Assembly (NCBI GenBank): GCA_028023455.1
Contig: JAQFVV010006272.1
Span: 1,566,586-1,630,585 of the forward strand
From: Epiperipatus broadwayi
Taxonomy: Eukaryota > Onychophora > Udeonychophora > Euonychophora > Peripatidae
DNA length: 64,000 nt
Reading direction: 5' to 3'
The notes beneath the pieces are model-generated. The model saw only the letters and a program-made list of their open reading frames with translations, ran no database searches and was not told where the DNA came from. A program made the position numbers and the translations under genes. Below are positions 10,652 to 21,149 of the stretch, piece by piece (positions within the stretch are counted from its first letter, which is position 1; every line of letters begins with the position of its first letter).

Positions 10652-12652
10652 ATATATATATTGTAATGGGCATATACGCCATTACATTAATTTTTTTTCT
10701 AAAAATTAGTCATGAAAAATAAAAGTCCGCATATAAAATCTTCTTTTTTAAGAATTAAAAATTGAAAGTTAAAAATCATCTAAACTTTAATATAAAATCG
10801 CACTGATGAAAAATTATTAAAAGAAAACTTTATTAAAAAAAAAAGTGTTTTAAAACTAAATTTTCAGTAAAGATTTAAAGATAAAAATATATATTTAAGT
10901 TTGTACAATAAATTAATTAATGCTATTGTAAAATGGAAATGATTATTTTAATTAGTTAAAAGTAAGCTAGCCCTTGGGCATGTCAAAATGTATAAGCAAA
11001 GGTCAAATAGAAAAGAAAAAAATAGAAACTAATAGCCAATAAAAGAAATCCCTCAGGAAACGGACATCAATGAAAAGATCATCATCGTCATGATGTAATG
11101 TCCACTGGATCCAAAAGTTTACAATAAAAGGAAAAGTTTGGAAATAAAAAAGATTAAATAGAGAAGATAGAGATGTGAAAGCAGAGGCATGCTAGAATTG
11201 AAGGAGAAGGGATTGGAAAGACACACTCTTCATTCCCTTCAGTTTTGCTATTAAAAAAAAGAGAGAAGAAAGAGAAATGACCAATCATTTTCCTATATTG
11301 CGGACCACAGGACATCAGGACCCGGAAAAATACCATCTACCATAAAGGACCAATGGCTAACTGGATACCAATCTCTTCAGGACAGCGTGAGAATTCACGT
11401 TCAAAATTACAAGCAACTACAAAATATGGACCTTTTAAAACCCTAAGAACATTAGATAATTCATGACATTAAATATAAAACTTTCCCAGTATCTAAATTA
11501 TAGCAATAGTATTGCCTATCTGACCAAACTAAATTATTTATTAATTATTTTTATTGAATGTATTATTTGTTTATTAAATCATTTCCATTAATTTAGTTTC
11601 TGTTCTTTTAAGTTTTTGTTATGACTTTTTTTTTTTGTTAAACAACTTTTAAAAAAAAATGTTAAATTTAAGTCAGGTGTGAATGGCTGCACAGATTCGT
11701 AAAGTTATGTTAGTTTAAGGTAGGGTAAATCTTGAGTTATTTGTTTCGTGGTTAAATTGGGTCAATGGATTGGATATATCGGTGTAATTAGTAAATGTAG
11801 TATGAGGTCCGCTACATGCAGGATCACCTTATACACTGCACTCAGGTGAAATAAGCCTTTCTTATTGACCAACGGAGACAGACGGTATTCTCTGTTCCTT
11901 AGGTCATCCATTTTTAGCCTATGGAATGGGATTAGTAAGACGGAAAACGCAATCCCTACCTATGGAGTTTTTTTTATTGCTCTTCTCGTCAGACAGATGT
12001 AGTATCCTTGTTCTGGACAAGAGTCAATGTCTTCTATAACCATGCTGTTCAGATGTACATTCTAGACAGTATGGTATTTGTGCTGTCGTATTCATGCTGC
12101 ATTGAATACATCGATGTATTAGATAGATTGACGTTAGTGTAAATGCAAACTTTTGGCCTAAAGTTAAATAAGAGATAGAATATTTTATTTTCAAATGCAA
12201 TCTATGTAGTCTATTCATAATCGACATTTTAATAAAATATTAAATTCATCTATGCAAACTTAGAAAATAAAAGTTTAAACGTAAACTAAATTCTAAAATC
12301 AAAGTTAAAATGTAAGTTAAATTTTAAAGTAAAAGTGATTCTAAAATGATTCAACATCTTATATATGTTTAAATAAATGTTTGTGTGTGTTATTACTGGC
12401 AGTGGCTTCTTTTATTTTTTTTTAATATTGAAAAATATTTCAAGAATTTATATTTTATAAATCTCTATGTCTTACTGAGCTAGTGGCTTGGGCTGATGGT
12501 TGGAATAAAATATATATGTAAAAGTTAAATCTTAACAGTGCATATCTGCCTATTCTATAAATTTTCTAGGTTCAAATGGCCTAGTGGTGTCCTATACAGC
12601 AGATACAGTAAGACTGCTAACTTCAAATTATATCCGACCATTATAATATATA
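10652..12652 (+). mobile_element. Non-coding repeat family, copy B
   Basis: Same order of blocks as copies A and C, without the 724-bp insertion. The ends are inverted: start ATATATTGTAATGG, end CCATTATAATATAT, in (TA)n on both sides. The first 25 bases form a perfect 8-bp hairpin, TGTAATGG/CCATTACA, with a 9-base loop. There is no credible coding frame. Confidence 0.65.
12542..12606. other. Conserved 3' hairpin of the repeat family (copy B)
   Basis: ATATCTGC pairs with GCAGATAC across about 45 bases, at the same place as in copies A and C. Confidence 0.6.
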
Positions 12653-12660
12653 TATATATA

Positions 12661-13038
12661 GTAACAGTATAAAAATAAATTGGTCAAATATTGCTAGAAA
12701 ATCTGTAATGCAATAAAGTTGAATATACCATAATTAATTTACCAAATAGTTCACCATATTTGATTACTAATTTTGTAATAGTATAAAATAGCTATAAACT
12801 TCAATTGATAATTTTATTATACTCTAATTGAAATACCAAATGGTAATAGCATGTAATATTTAATATTTAAAAAATACAAATTATAAAAATACAAATAATG
12901 TTGGGAATATATTTATTAATTTAAAATACATATAACAACTTAATCAATTAAATTTATTGACACATAAGCTTAACTTTTGTAATCAATAAATTGTAAATAA
13001 GAAACTAATAAAATAAGGTAATAAATTAAGATATATAT
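12661..13038. other. AT-rich spacer, no gene
   Basis: Low-complexity sequence between copy B and the next element, with a short (TA) tract at its right edge. Confidence 0.5.
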
Positions 13039-14660
13039 TGTAACAAGATCTAAAACTTCCTTTACGATCTGTTATAAGTCTATTTACTTATTATTTATTA
13101 TTTTACTTTATTATATCGTACTAATCTTTAATATCTTATTTCTAGACTCCATTATTCAAGCAGAGAAGTAAAATATGATCAATACTTACATATTAATCAT
13201 ATCTTTGTTCAAACCAAGATTTTAAAAAAATACTGACACAATGGCTACTTTTCCAGATTGACATACTTCTCCTTATTGCAAGAAGCATTGACACATCTCA
13301 TGAAGATATTTATAATGTGTTTAAATCCTACAGGGGCCATCCAGTGCTTGACTGGAACCTATGAGAGGACATTAACATGCCTCAAGTGCTTGTTCCACAG
13401 CTAGCTATTATACTATAAGATTTGCAATACAGAATATCTAAAATAAGATTATCTATTTAATCATAGGTAAAGTGAGAGAGAGAGAAAAACGCAAATCACA
13501 TTAATAATGTATACATATTTATTAAAAGATAATAAAAAAAAACAAGACATATTTAACATTAAAACGCAAATATGAACCCTTAAAAAAACTATTACATTTT
13601 CAAACAATTAAGTGTGTACTTACATATATTTTAAAATAAATAAACAGAAATGATATTTCAACAGTTCTAGCTAGCAATACATTTTAAAAGTCCACTCTTG
13701 AAATAAAATTTAAACATTTTATCAAGATGTTTAAACATATTTAGCTAGCATTTTTATATAGTAACTGGGTGATCACCCCTGTCTTATGATCCTGCCAGAT
13801 TCACAATGGACTTCTCTTGATAGTTGTACGCTTCCTCTTGGTTTAGTGTACTATGGCTAGGTTTGATTCCATAAATTCAGTTCATGGCAGGTATAATGAT
13901 CGGCAAAAGGGAAGTTGGAGATATATATCACTGTATCTGGCTAATGATGTTCAGGAGACAGATGGTGGAAAAGATTGAACACATAGATTTTGGTTTACCA
14001 ATGCATTTTTCTATCAATACGACCATATAAAGATTGTTTCATCCTGTTGGATTCAGTTGTTTTAGCTGGCTTATAGATTCTTTGGTCAACTATCCTAAAA
14101 ACACCAACTGGCTTTTTTCTTTTTGCTTCTTTGCTTTTTCTGCTGCTGCTCTTCTTTCTTTTCTTTCTCTTCTGGTGTGTCTGTATATGTTTGAACAATA
14201 GGCAATTGTGGTATATATACACTCTGACTCCGCATACTGCTCAATTTCTTGCCCATGATATCAATCTATTTGATCTTTTTTTTAATTAGTTATATTTTTT
14301 AATCTTATATTTTTGATTACATCGAAATTAGTTATCTGTTGTTACTTAATCAATCAGAAATTTATGTGCAGAAGCTGGTTAATGTTGTACAAATTTATTT
14401 TCAAATTATATGTTACGTTTTTAATTAATAGTGCTTCCAATTAAAAGTACTTTTGGAAGGATTATATGTTAAATTAAAATACAGAAAAGATAAGTTATAA
14501 TTAGTCTAACTTAATCCCAGAGATTCTTTATTTTTTCTTTTAATTAAACTTTTTTTTTCAAACAATTATTTTACTTTCCTTATTTATTTATAGTATTATG
14601 TAACTCGTATATAAACACAATTATGTAATTATGTACCGTGTATATATACACATTGTTACA
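13039..14660 (-). mobile_element. TGTAACAA...TTGTTACA-bounded segment, solo LTR or TIR element
   Basis: The segment has perfect 8-bp inverted ends (TGTAACAA and TTGTTACA) and sits between two (TA)n tracts, consistent with an ATAT-type target duplication. Read on the minus strand, it ends with AATAAA (complement at 13094-13099) about 55 bases before GTTACA, as an LTR R/U5 would. No second copy is in the window, so it is a solo LTR of 1622 bp or a DNA element with short TIRs. It carries the small open frame at 14095-14256 and is less AT-rich around it. Confidence 0.45.
14095..14256 (-). CDS. Putative 53-residue protein with N-myristoylation signal and polybasic tail
   Basis: The ATG lies in a good context (A at -3, G at +4) and opens MGKKLSS, which fits the N-myristoylation rule Gly2 plus Ser6. 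The middle (VYIPQLPIVQTYTDTPEEK) is not simple sequence. Residues about 29-50 are a charged run of Glu, Gln and Lys ending KKKKASWCF, a polybasic stretch with a cysteine two residues from the end. A myristoyl group plus basic residues is a known way to bind membranes (MARCKS and BASP1 style), but I recognise no family. It would be single-exon, with AATAAA about 570 bases downstream (complement at 13518-13523). It lies inside a transposon-like segment, so it may be element-encoded or a chance frame. Confidence 0.35.
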   Translation of the reverse strand: MGKKLSSMRSQSVYIPQLPIVQTYTDTPEEKEKKEEQQQKKQRSKKKKASWCF

Positions 14661-16998
14661 ATATATATATATATATATATATATTTGTACTTTGACTAGG
14701 TGAATATTTAATATAAAATAGAATTATGTAGAAATTCCTTAAATTGATACCAAAATATAATATGATCAAGAAACTAAGAATAATTATTAGATTCAAATTT
14801 AATTAATAAAATAAAATTTATTAACATAATAAATAAATAATAATATAGGAACTGATGAATGGATAAAATAATCTAAATGTATGTATTGTCACTATTTCTT
14901 AACGTATTTATAATATAATGCAAAAGATGATGCACTAATAAACCAGAAAGAAAATATTTATCTATATAAGCAATAATACATAAAGTTTTAAAATATACTT
15001 TTAAAATGACTGCCTGTTTTAGTTTATTTCTTACTCCTTTTATAGTCATAAATGAAAGCTGACCAATTTAATTACAAACTTATATTTCACAAAAGTACAT
15101 AAAATATATATGGTCATAAATATATTGATTTACAAATCTACGTAAAAACAATGAAACATACAAAACATACTTTAAAATATTATATAAAATCAAGGTTTAT
15201 TAATAATGATATTTAAAATTTTATTTTTAAAGTTATATAATTTTTTTTTTAGTAACTTATTTATGTAACATAAAAGATCACACATATTCTACATTAAACA
15301 AATATATAAATAAATAACTATATTAATAAAAAATATAACCTAGTATGTTTTTCACAGATCATTAGATATCCCTATCACAGATTACTCAATTAAAATAAAT
15401 ATAATAATAATAAAATAATATACTATACAAAATTACATTTCACAAGTTCTTAGTATTCCTGAGGCAATGCTAAAATCCTTTTAATAAATATATCTGGAGT
15501 TCATCTAGGTTCCAAAAAAAGGATCATTCAAAAATAAAATTGCATCCAATTAATGAAGAAAGCATTTTTCAATAATTTACTCCAAAGCAAATTCTTATAA
15601 CATTAATATTTTAGTTTTATATGAATGAACACTATTTTATCCCTTTTTTAATGAATTAAATCATTTGGTAATCCAAACTATTATACATTTAAGTCAATAT
15701 CATATTTTACTTTTATATGTCAAATATATACTTTTGTAACATGGATAACATTCCATATTTCTTCAAACTTTAATATCTTATACTTTGTGACAATTTTATT
15801 CTAAGATATTTGAAAATCTCTCAAAAGATAATGTCTTTTGGACGAAATTTTTTTATTTAGACATCCATTATTATACCATAAATTAACTATCAACTTTTAT
15901 ATAAACACTTTGGATTTTTGCTTACTAAAGAGGCAATATAAGCGAGAGAGAGTTTGACCTCAATACGGACCTCTATATCATTTACCCGATGATGAAATAT
16001 TGATATCACTAGTATAGATACCATTCCCAATGCTTCACTTGTTTCTACAGTCTTTGTTATAAAGAGTCAAAATTTACTTTGGTAAAGAGTTCTTTCAAAT
16101 ACAGCAGCATTAATAATAATAATAAAAATAATACAACATATTTGAAACCTAAAATACATCTTTTAAAATCATAATTTGAATAAAATATGTATACTTTAAC
16201 TATCTATTCAAATAATTATATACAAAAATAATTTTTAACTACATATAATTTAAAATTATTTTAATTTTATAAACAAAAACATACATTTATCTGCATATAC
16301 ACATAAAGGAATAATCATTTACTTATTTATGTTTACATATTGCTTGTTAAATGTATGCAGTAAAGTAAAATATTAATAAATAAAATATTAATAAATGAAT
16401 CTATCATTATGTATTTTAATCTATCCAATCGGTCTAATAATAAAATATTAATTTATTACAATATGATTTAGTACACTATCTGTTTAGAAAATTAAAATAA
16501 AAAAACTATGAATGTCACATCAATTTATATTACACTGTATTATCAATAATAATTTATCAATAATGTGAATCATTTAATCTTTCAAGCCAATTGAAAAGAA
16601 AATAAATCTGAAAAACTTATTTTAGGAGTATAACAATACCAGGTTTGAATCTAAACTAAGATGGTACATTCTCCTAGACAATCTGAATAATGGAAAGAAC
16701 TGTAAAGAATCAGAAGAAAAAAATGAAGAACAAATATAATATTATTTTGCAAATTGTTTAAAAAAATTTTTAGCCCTAAGTATTATCATTTTAATGAATT
16801 CAAATATAATTTGTATTAGATAAAAAAGGGGAGAGGATATAATGCTTCATAGTTAATATATTTAAGCATATAGAATAAATGATTTCAAGACTTAAAAAAT
16901 TAATGTTTGTGCATGAATGGGTGTCCCAGCACTTACTGTAAATATTTTTTAACAAATAATATTTACGTTTTAAATACCATTTTATATATATATATATA
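14661..16998. other. AT-rich stretch, no gene
   Basis: A (TA)n tract at 14661-14684, then very AT-rich sequence on to a second (TA) tract at 16984-16999. A slightly less AT-rich patch near 15940-16030 shows no coding signal. Confidence 0.5.
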
Positions 16999-17089
16999 TC
17001 AATAGATGGAGCTTTACCAAGACCTCCAAACAAGCGTATTTGCTTACATAAACGTCAGAGTCAATATTCACTGTCTCTTTCATTTTGCT

Positions 17090-17152
17090 CCACCCTCAGA
17101 TCAGCTGATTTCAAGCTGATTTGCTCTCATAAGTGAAGGGATAGGAGTTAGA
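17090..17152 (-). ncRNA. Hammerhead ribozyme copy with a broken core
   Basis: This is the inverted counterpart of 17767-17826. Helix II, the palindromic helix III and the outer helix I are unchanged. The core reads CTTATGA instead of CTGATGA; loss of the invariant G5 should abolish cleavage. Proximal helix I reads CCCTTCA against TGAGGG and pairs with a single wobble, better than the other copy. Confidence 0.65.
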
Positions 17153-17766
17153 AACTAGACCTAAATATTAACTCCAAACGTTTATGCAAAACGTTTCTAT
17201 CAGTTTGCAAGCATGAATTTTTTAGACGCCTAAATGTCTTCAAACTCAGCCTATCAAACTATATAGCTATGTGGGTCTGATATCAGTTCAGTTTCTCCAC
17301 ATAATCAAAGCTTCTGCAATCTATATCAGTGCAAGAAAACTTTAAAGGTAGATTTATGAAAAACAAAACAAGTTTTATATACGTAAAAACCTGCTATCGC
17401 TTGTATTAGTGATCAATAGATGGAGACAGTGAATATTGACTCTGACGTTTATGTAAACAAATACGCTTGTTTGGAGGTAGTGGTAAAGCTCCATCTATTG
17501 ATCATTAATACAAGCGATAGCAGGTTTTTACATATATAAAACTTGTTTTGTTTTTCATAAATGTACCTTTAAAGTTTTCTTGCAATGATATAGATTGCAG
17601 AAGCTTTGATTATGTGGAGAAACTGAACTGATATCAGACCCACATAGCTATCTAGTTTGATAGGCTGAGTTTGAAGACATTTAGGTGTCTAAAAAATTCA
17701 TGCTTACAAACTGATAGAAACATGTTGTATAAACACTTGGAGTTAATATTTAGGTCTAGTTTCTAA

Positions 17767-17826
17767 CTCCTATCCCTTTGCTGATGAGAGCAAATCAGCT
17801 TGAAATCAGCTGATCTGAGGGTGGAG
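17767..17826 (+). ncRNA. Type I hammerhead ribozyme with palindromic helix III
   Basis: All conserved parts are present in order. The outer helix I strand is CTCC and the inner strand CCTTTG. The core CTGATGA is at 17781-17787. Helix II is GAGC/GCTT with an AAATCA loop. GAAA is at 17802-17805. The palindrome ATCAGCTGAT (17805-17814) serves as helix III and ends in U16.1. C at 17815 is the cleavage base (AUC, an allowed NUH triplet). The returning strands are TGAGGG and GGAG. Helix I has an internal loop and helix II a six-base loop, the pair that makes tertiary contacts in natural hammerheads. A palindromic helix III without a loop implies activity as a dimer or in tandem transcripts. Confidence 0.75.
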
Positions 17827-18290
17827 CAAAATGAAAGAGACAGTGAATATTGACTCTGACGTTTATGTAAACAAATACGCTTGTTTGGAGGTCTTGGTAA
17901 AGCTCCATCTATTGATCATTAATACAAGCGTTAGCAGGTTTTTACGTATATAAAACTTGTTTTGTTTTTCATGTATATATATATATAAATTAAAATTGAT
18001 TATAAATTATTGAATGAATAAATTATAAATAATGATTGTTAGTAAAATGAATAATAATAATGTAAAATATAAAAGATATTAAGTTAGAATTAAATATAAG
18101 AAAAAATAAAATAAAGTATAAAAATATAATATATGTATAGGAAGTTTTTAATTAATAAATATAGAATGTAAAAAATGGGTAAAAATTACATAATATTTAA
18201 AAGATAATAAATAGATGATGATTATAATATGTATATATAGAATGTAAATTATATGTTTATGTATATTTATATTCATATGTTTGTATTATG

Positions 18291-18340
18291 TTGTAGTTCT
18301 GAGGAAAATTGCTGGGGCAATCGAAACTGTAAAAGAGTAT
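18291..18340 (+). ncRNA. Hammerhead-like core, locus 2
   Basis: CTGAGGA (N7 = G, which is allowed) and GAAA flank A-[A]-ATTG and CAATC, a helix II that aligns position for position with the one at 10342. One pair is C-G there and T-A here, with the same bulge site and a CTGGG-type loop. GAAA is followed by CTGTA, so U16.1 and A17 are present. The outermost helix II pair is A/C, a mismatch. Helix I is weak. Confidence 0.4.
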
Positions 18341-18399
18341 GGTAAATAAAGCATTGTGTGACAGTAATAAAGTGTATTTAGTATTATATGGCAAAAAAA

Positions 18400-18930
18400 A
18401 ATATTTTTAGTGAGTAAAATCTCTAAAATATCCAACTAATTCACTATTACAGAACTTTCTTCAAAAAACTGAATTTAATCCTTAAAGATATCCAAGATAA
18501 GAATTCTTTTAACAAAAATAATAACATTGTTCATTAAATGAATTACAAGATAGAAAGAATAGTGCACTAATTTTGTGCTGTTGAATGTTTAAATCAAAGC
18601 TATCAACATGATACTTACATTTTCCATTAAATGTCAAAATTTAAAACTAAAAAAAAAAAAAAACACATTGGGGAAATAATTATAATTCAATTAATTAATT
18701 TAGTTTAGTTTAAATTGGCGTGACAAACTTTTCTGTTTATTAAAAAAGAAAAAAAAATACTATGCTTCTGAATTTTAAAACAATATATAAAAAGTTTTCT
18801 TTTTTTTAATTTGTGATTATATTTCAAGATGACCAAAACTGATTTTATTCTAATTATCCTATTGCTTTCACGAAATCTTTACAAAAAAATATTGCATTAC
18901 GTACTTTTTGCTAGGTTTTTGTTTTGGTAT
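18400..18930. other. AT-rich stretch, no gene
   Basis: Homopolymer-rich sequence without coding signal. Confidence 0.5.
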
Positions 18931-19339
18931 TTGTGTACTATTCCTGCAACGATGTAAAGATAGGTCTTTTTCCATCCCCGATAAAATAATCTTGCAAACG
19001 TCAAATAAACCTTGCAATTTAAGTGTTATTTCTCGCCGAAAAATGTTTTTAAACGTGTCCCAACAAAAGCTATTTTATTGCTGCCTTTTGGAGATTTTGC
19101 TTGCGTATCGTATTGAATTCTGCGGGAGTATAAAATATTTTTTGTCACATTAAAATTTTGTCATTAAAATTTGAAATTAATTGTTGTTGTTACTTAATTC
19201 TGCATTTAAAAAGTTTGTTGTTGAAATTTGAAATTTGTTGTTGTTACTTAATTGTCTGGTTTTTAGGGTGAATTTTTTGTTAAGTTCTCATCTTTAATTT
19301 CTAGTTATGCCACAAAAAAAAAAACAACAACAAATAATT

Positions 19340-19615
19340 CAGAACAATAAATAACTATAAATTAGAAAACTTTTATTACCAGATTTACACATGCAGGTAG
19401 AAAAAAATGGAATTTACTAAACCTATCTTTTTTTGGAAATACACAAAACCACTCAAATAAATAATTTGGAACAATAAAGAAATGTGAAGTAGAAAACTTT
19501 TATGACCAGTTTTACACATGCAAGCAGAAAAAAATAATGGAATTAAAATTTTACTAAACCTATCTTTTTTTTTGGAAATACACAAAACAAAAACAATATT
19601 TCAGAACAATAACAT
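19340..19615. repeat. Tandem repeat, period about 125 bp
   Basis: Two good copies share a block running from AAAACTTTTAT through TTTACACATGCA to CTAAACCTATCTTTTTTTGG and GGAAATACACAAAAC. Confidence 0.75.
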
Positions 19616-20617
19616 GAAACAAATATCAATTATAAAAGTTTTCATGCAGGAAGGAGGATACCAAAAATGGTTTTCTATCATTGAGAAGAGAAAAAAATGG
19701 GTCTATACTGTTATGGACCAAATCTGGTAGAATATTTTCAATCTAATCTGAAATTCAATAGAGAAGAAATTCTTTACCTTTCTTTAGTAATAAGAACAAA
19801 AAAAAATTTTTTGTTCAACAAGGAAACAAAACTAAGAAAATGAAATTAAGATCAAACAGCAACCCTATAGTCTTTGGACTGTTTGGGTGTGAACCCCAGT
19901 TTGTGGATCCACCAAATTATAAGTGTTGGTCTCCTTGAATAAGCCACCAAACATCCACTGTTGAGAAAGAATTTCGCCTTGTTGATTTTTCTACCATGAA
20001 AAAAAAACATGTTGTCAATTGTCAAATAAAAATAACACAACTAGAAATAAGGCAAAACAACAGCTATCCAAGCAGATTTTAAAACAAAGACAATGTTTTT
20101 GCAACTGACAAATATAAATAAATAAGGCAAAAGAACAAGAATCAAACACATATTTTTCAAGATACATCGCAGGGTTGATTTTCTTTCAATTTGATATCAT
20201 CACAAGATTACACCTTGATCACTTTTTCCTCCAGTCTAAAAAACATCTCATCAAAGTGCTGCAATTTACACTTACTTTTTTTTTTTTTGCTTATTGAATT
20301 ACTATGTTGACTGCATTCTTACTTTTGTTTTCTTTTTTTTTTTGGCATTACAATTGTTGTTGTTATTGTTTTTTTTTTTCCTTTAATTAAGAAAAAAACA
20401 CATTGCCATTTGTTGATTTGAAAACTTACATTGTGGCAAAATTCCATTACACCATATACTATGCAATCACGTGCTCTGTAAGCATTTTGGATGGGAAATT
20501 GGGGAGAGAGGGTTCCAATAAAAAAAAATCTCTATCTTGTTTCTGCAAGAAGACAATTCAAAATTGGCTATTATTTCAAGTACATGAGATATTCTATTAT
20601 GTGCCGGAAAGTACCAT

Positions 20618-20960
20618 CTGTGTGTATGTAATGTTTGGTTTTTAAAAACTATTTCTACATATTTTTTTGAAATTGATTGACTTAAGTGTCAAAGTGTCAA
20701 CATCTGCGTATGTGTATATTTCATAGAAGTATGTGTATATTGCGTATAATTTTTTTTTTTTAAACAAATATATATAACTTGTGTATTATGTTGGTAAGTA
20801 TGATCTGTGTGTATGTAATGTTTTGGTATGTGTTTTTAAAAACTATTCTACACATTTGTCGAAACTGATTGAATTAAGTGTCAAAGCATCATCTGCACAC
20901 ATAGATTTCATAGAAGTACAAGTATATTTCATATATTTTTTTTTTTTCCTTTTTTAAAAA
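20618..20960. repeat. Tandem repeat, period about 190 bp
   Basis: GTGTGTATGTAATGTTTGGT recurs at about 20808. The copies also share the TTTTTAAAAACTATT, AAGTGTCAAAG and TTTCATAGAAGTA blocks. Confidence 0.7.
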
Positions 20961-20965
20961 TATAG

Positions 20966-21143
20966 ATCTTGTGTACTATTCCTGCAATGAAGAAAAGATA
21001 GGAAGGCTTTTCACATTCATATCAATGCATTGGTAACTTTGTAAATGGTTTCCAAAATAACAATAATACAAAGTTACCAGTGTATTGATAACAATGTGAA
21101 AAGACCTATCTATTCTTCGTTGCACAAATAGTACACAAGTACT
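20966..21143. repeat. Imperfect palindrome, arms of about 75 bp
   Basis: The left arm runs from CTTGTGTACTATT to TTACAAAG-type sequence and the right arm is its complement, around a short AT loop with CAATAATAC. It forms the right terminus of the 18931-21143 element. Confidence 0.65.
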
Positions 21144-21149
21144 TTATTT

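Larger units (their letters stand above)
16999..17971. repeat. 414-bp unit in tandem plus inverted copy (retrozyme-like array)
   Basis: A unit starting GATCATTAATACAAGCG occurs at 17500 and again at 17914, giving a period of 414 bp. The order is an inverted unit (about 16999-17412), the last 75 bases or so of a direct unit (about 17424-17499), a full direct unit (17500-17913) and the first 58 bases of another. The inverted pair could fold into a hairpin with arms of about 410 bp. The unit contains a hammerhead ribozyme motif. Animal retrozymes are known as tandem units of a few hundred bp with type I hammerheads; this assignment is inference. The left edge abuts a (TA)n tract and the right edge another. 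Confidence 0.75.
18931..21143. mobile_element. 2.2-kb element with inverted ends and an extra inner end copy
   Basis: The left end TTGTGTACTATTCCTGCAAC at 18931, with the following AAGATAGGTCTTTT, is matched in inverse orientation at about 21101-21143. A third copy in direct orientation lies at 20968. The interior is tandem-repeat rich and has no recognisable transposase. A non-autonomous foldback-type DNA element is the best reading. The open frames at 18908-19153 and 19518-19730 show no family features. Confidence 0.5.

Noticed and set aside
19852-20040. 62-residue minus-strand frame in a less AT-rich patch
   Set aside because: No recognisable motif, no splice signals, and it lies inside the repeat-bounded element.
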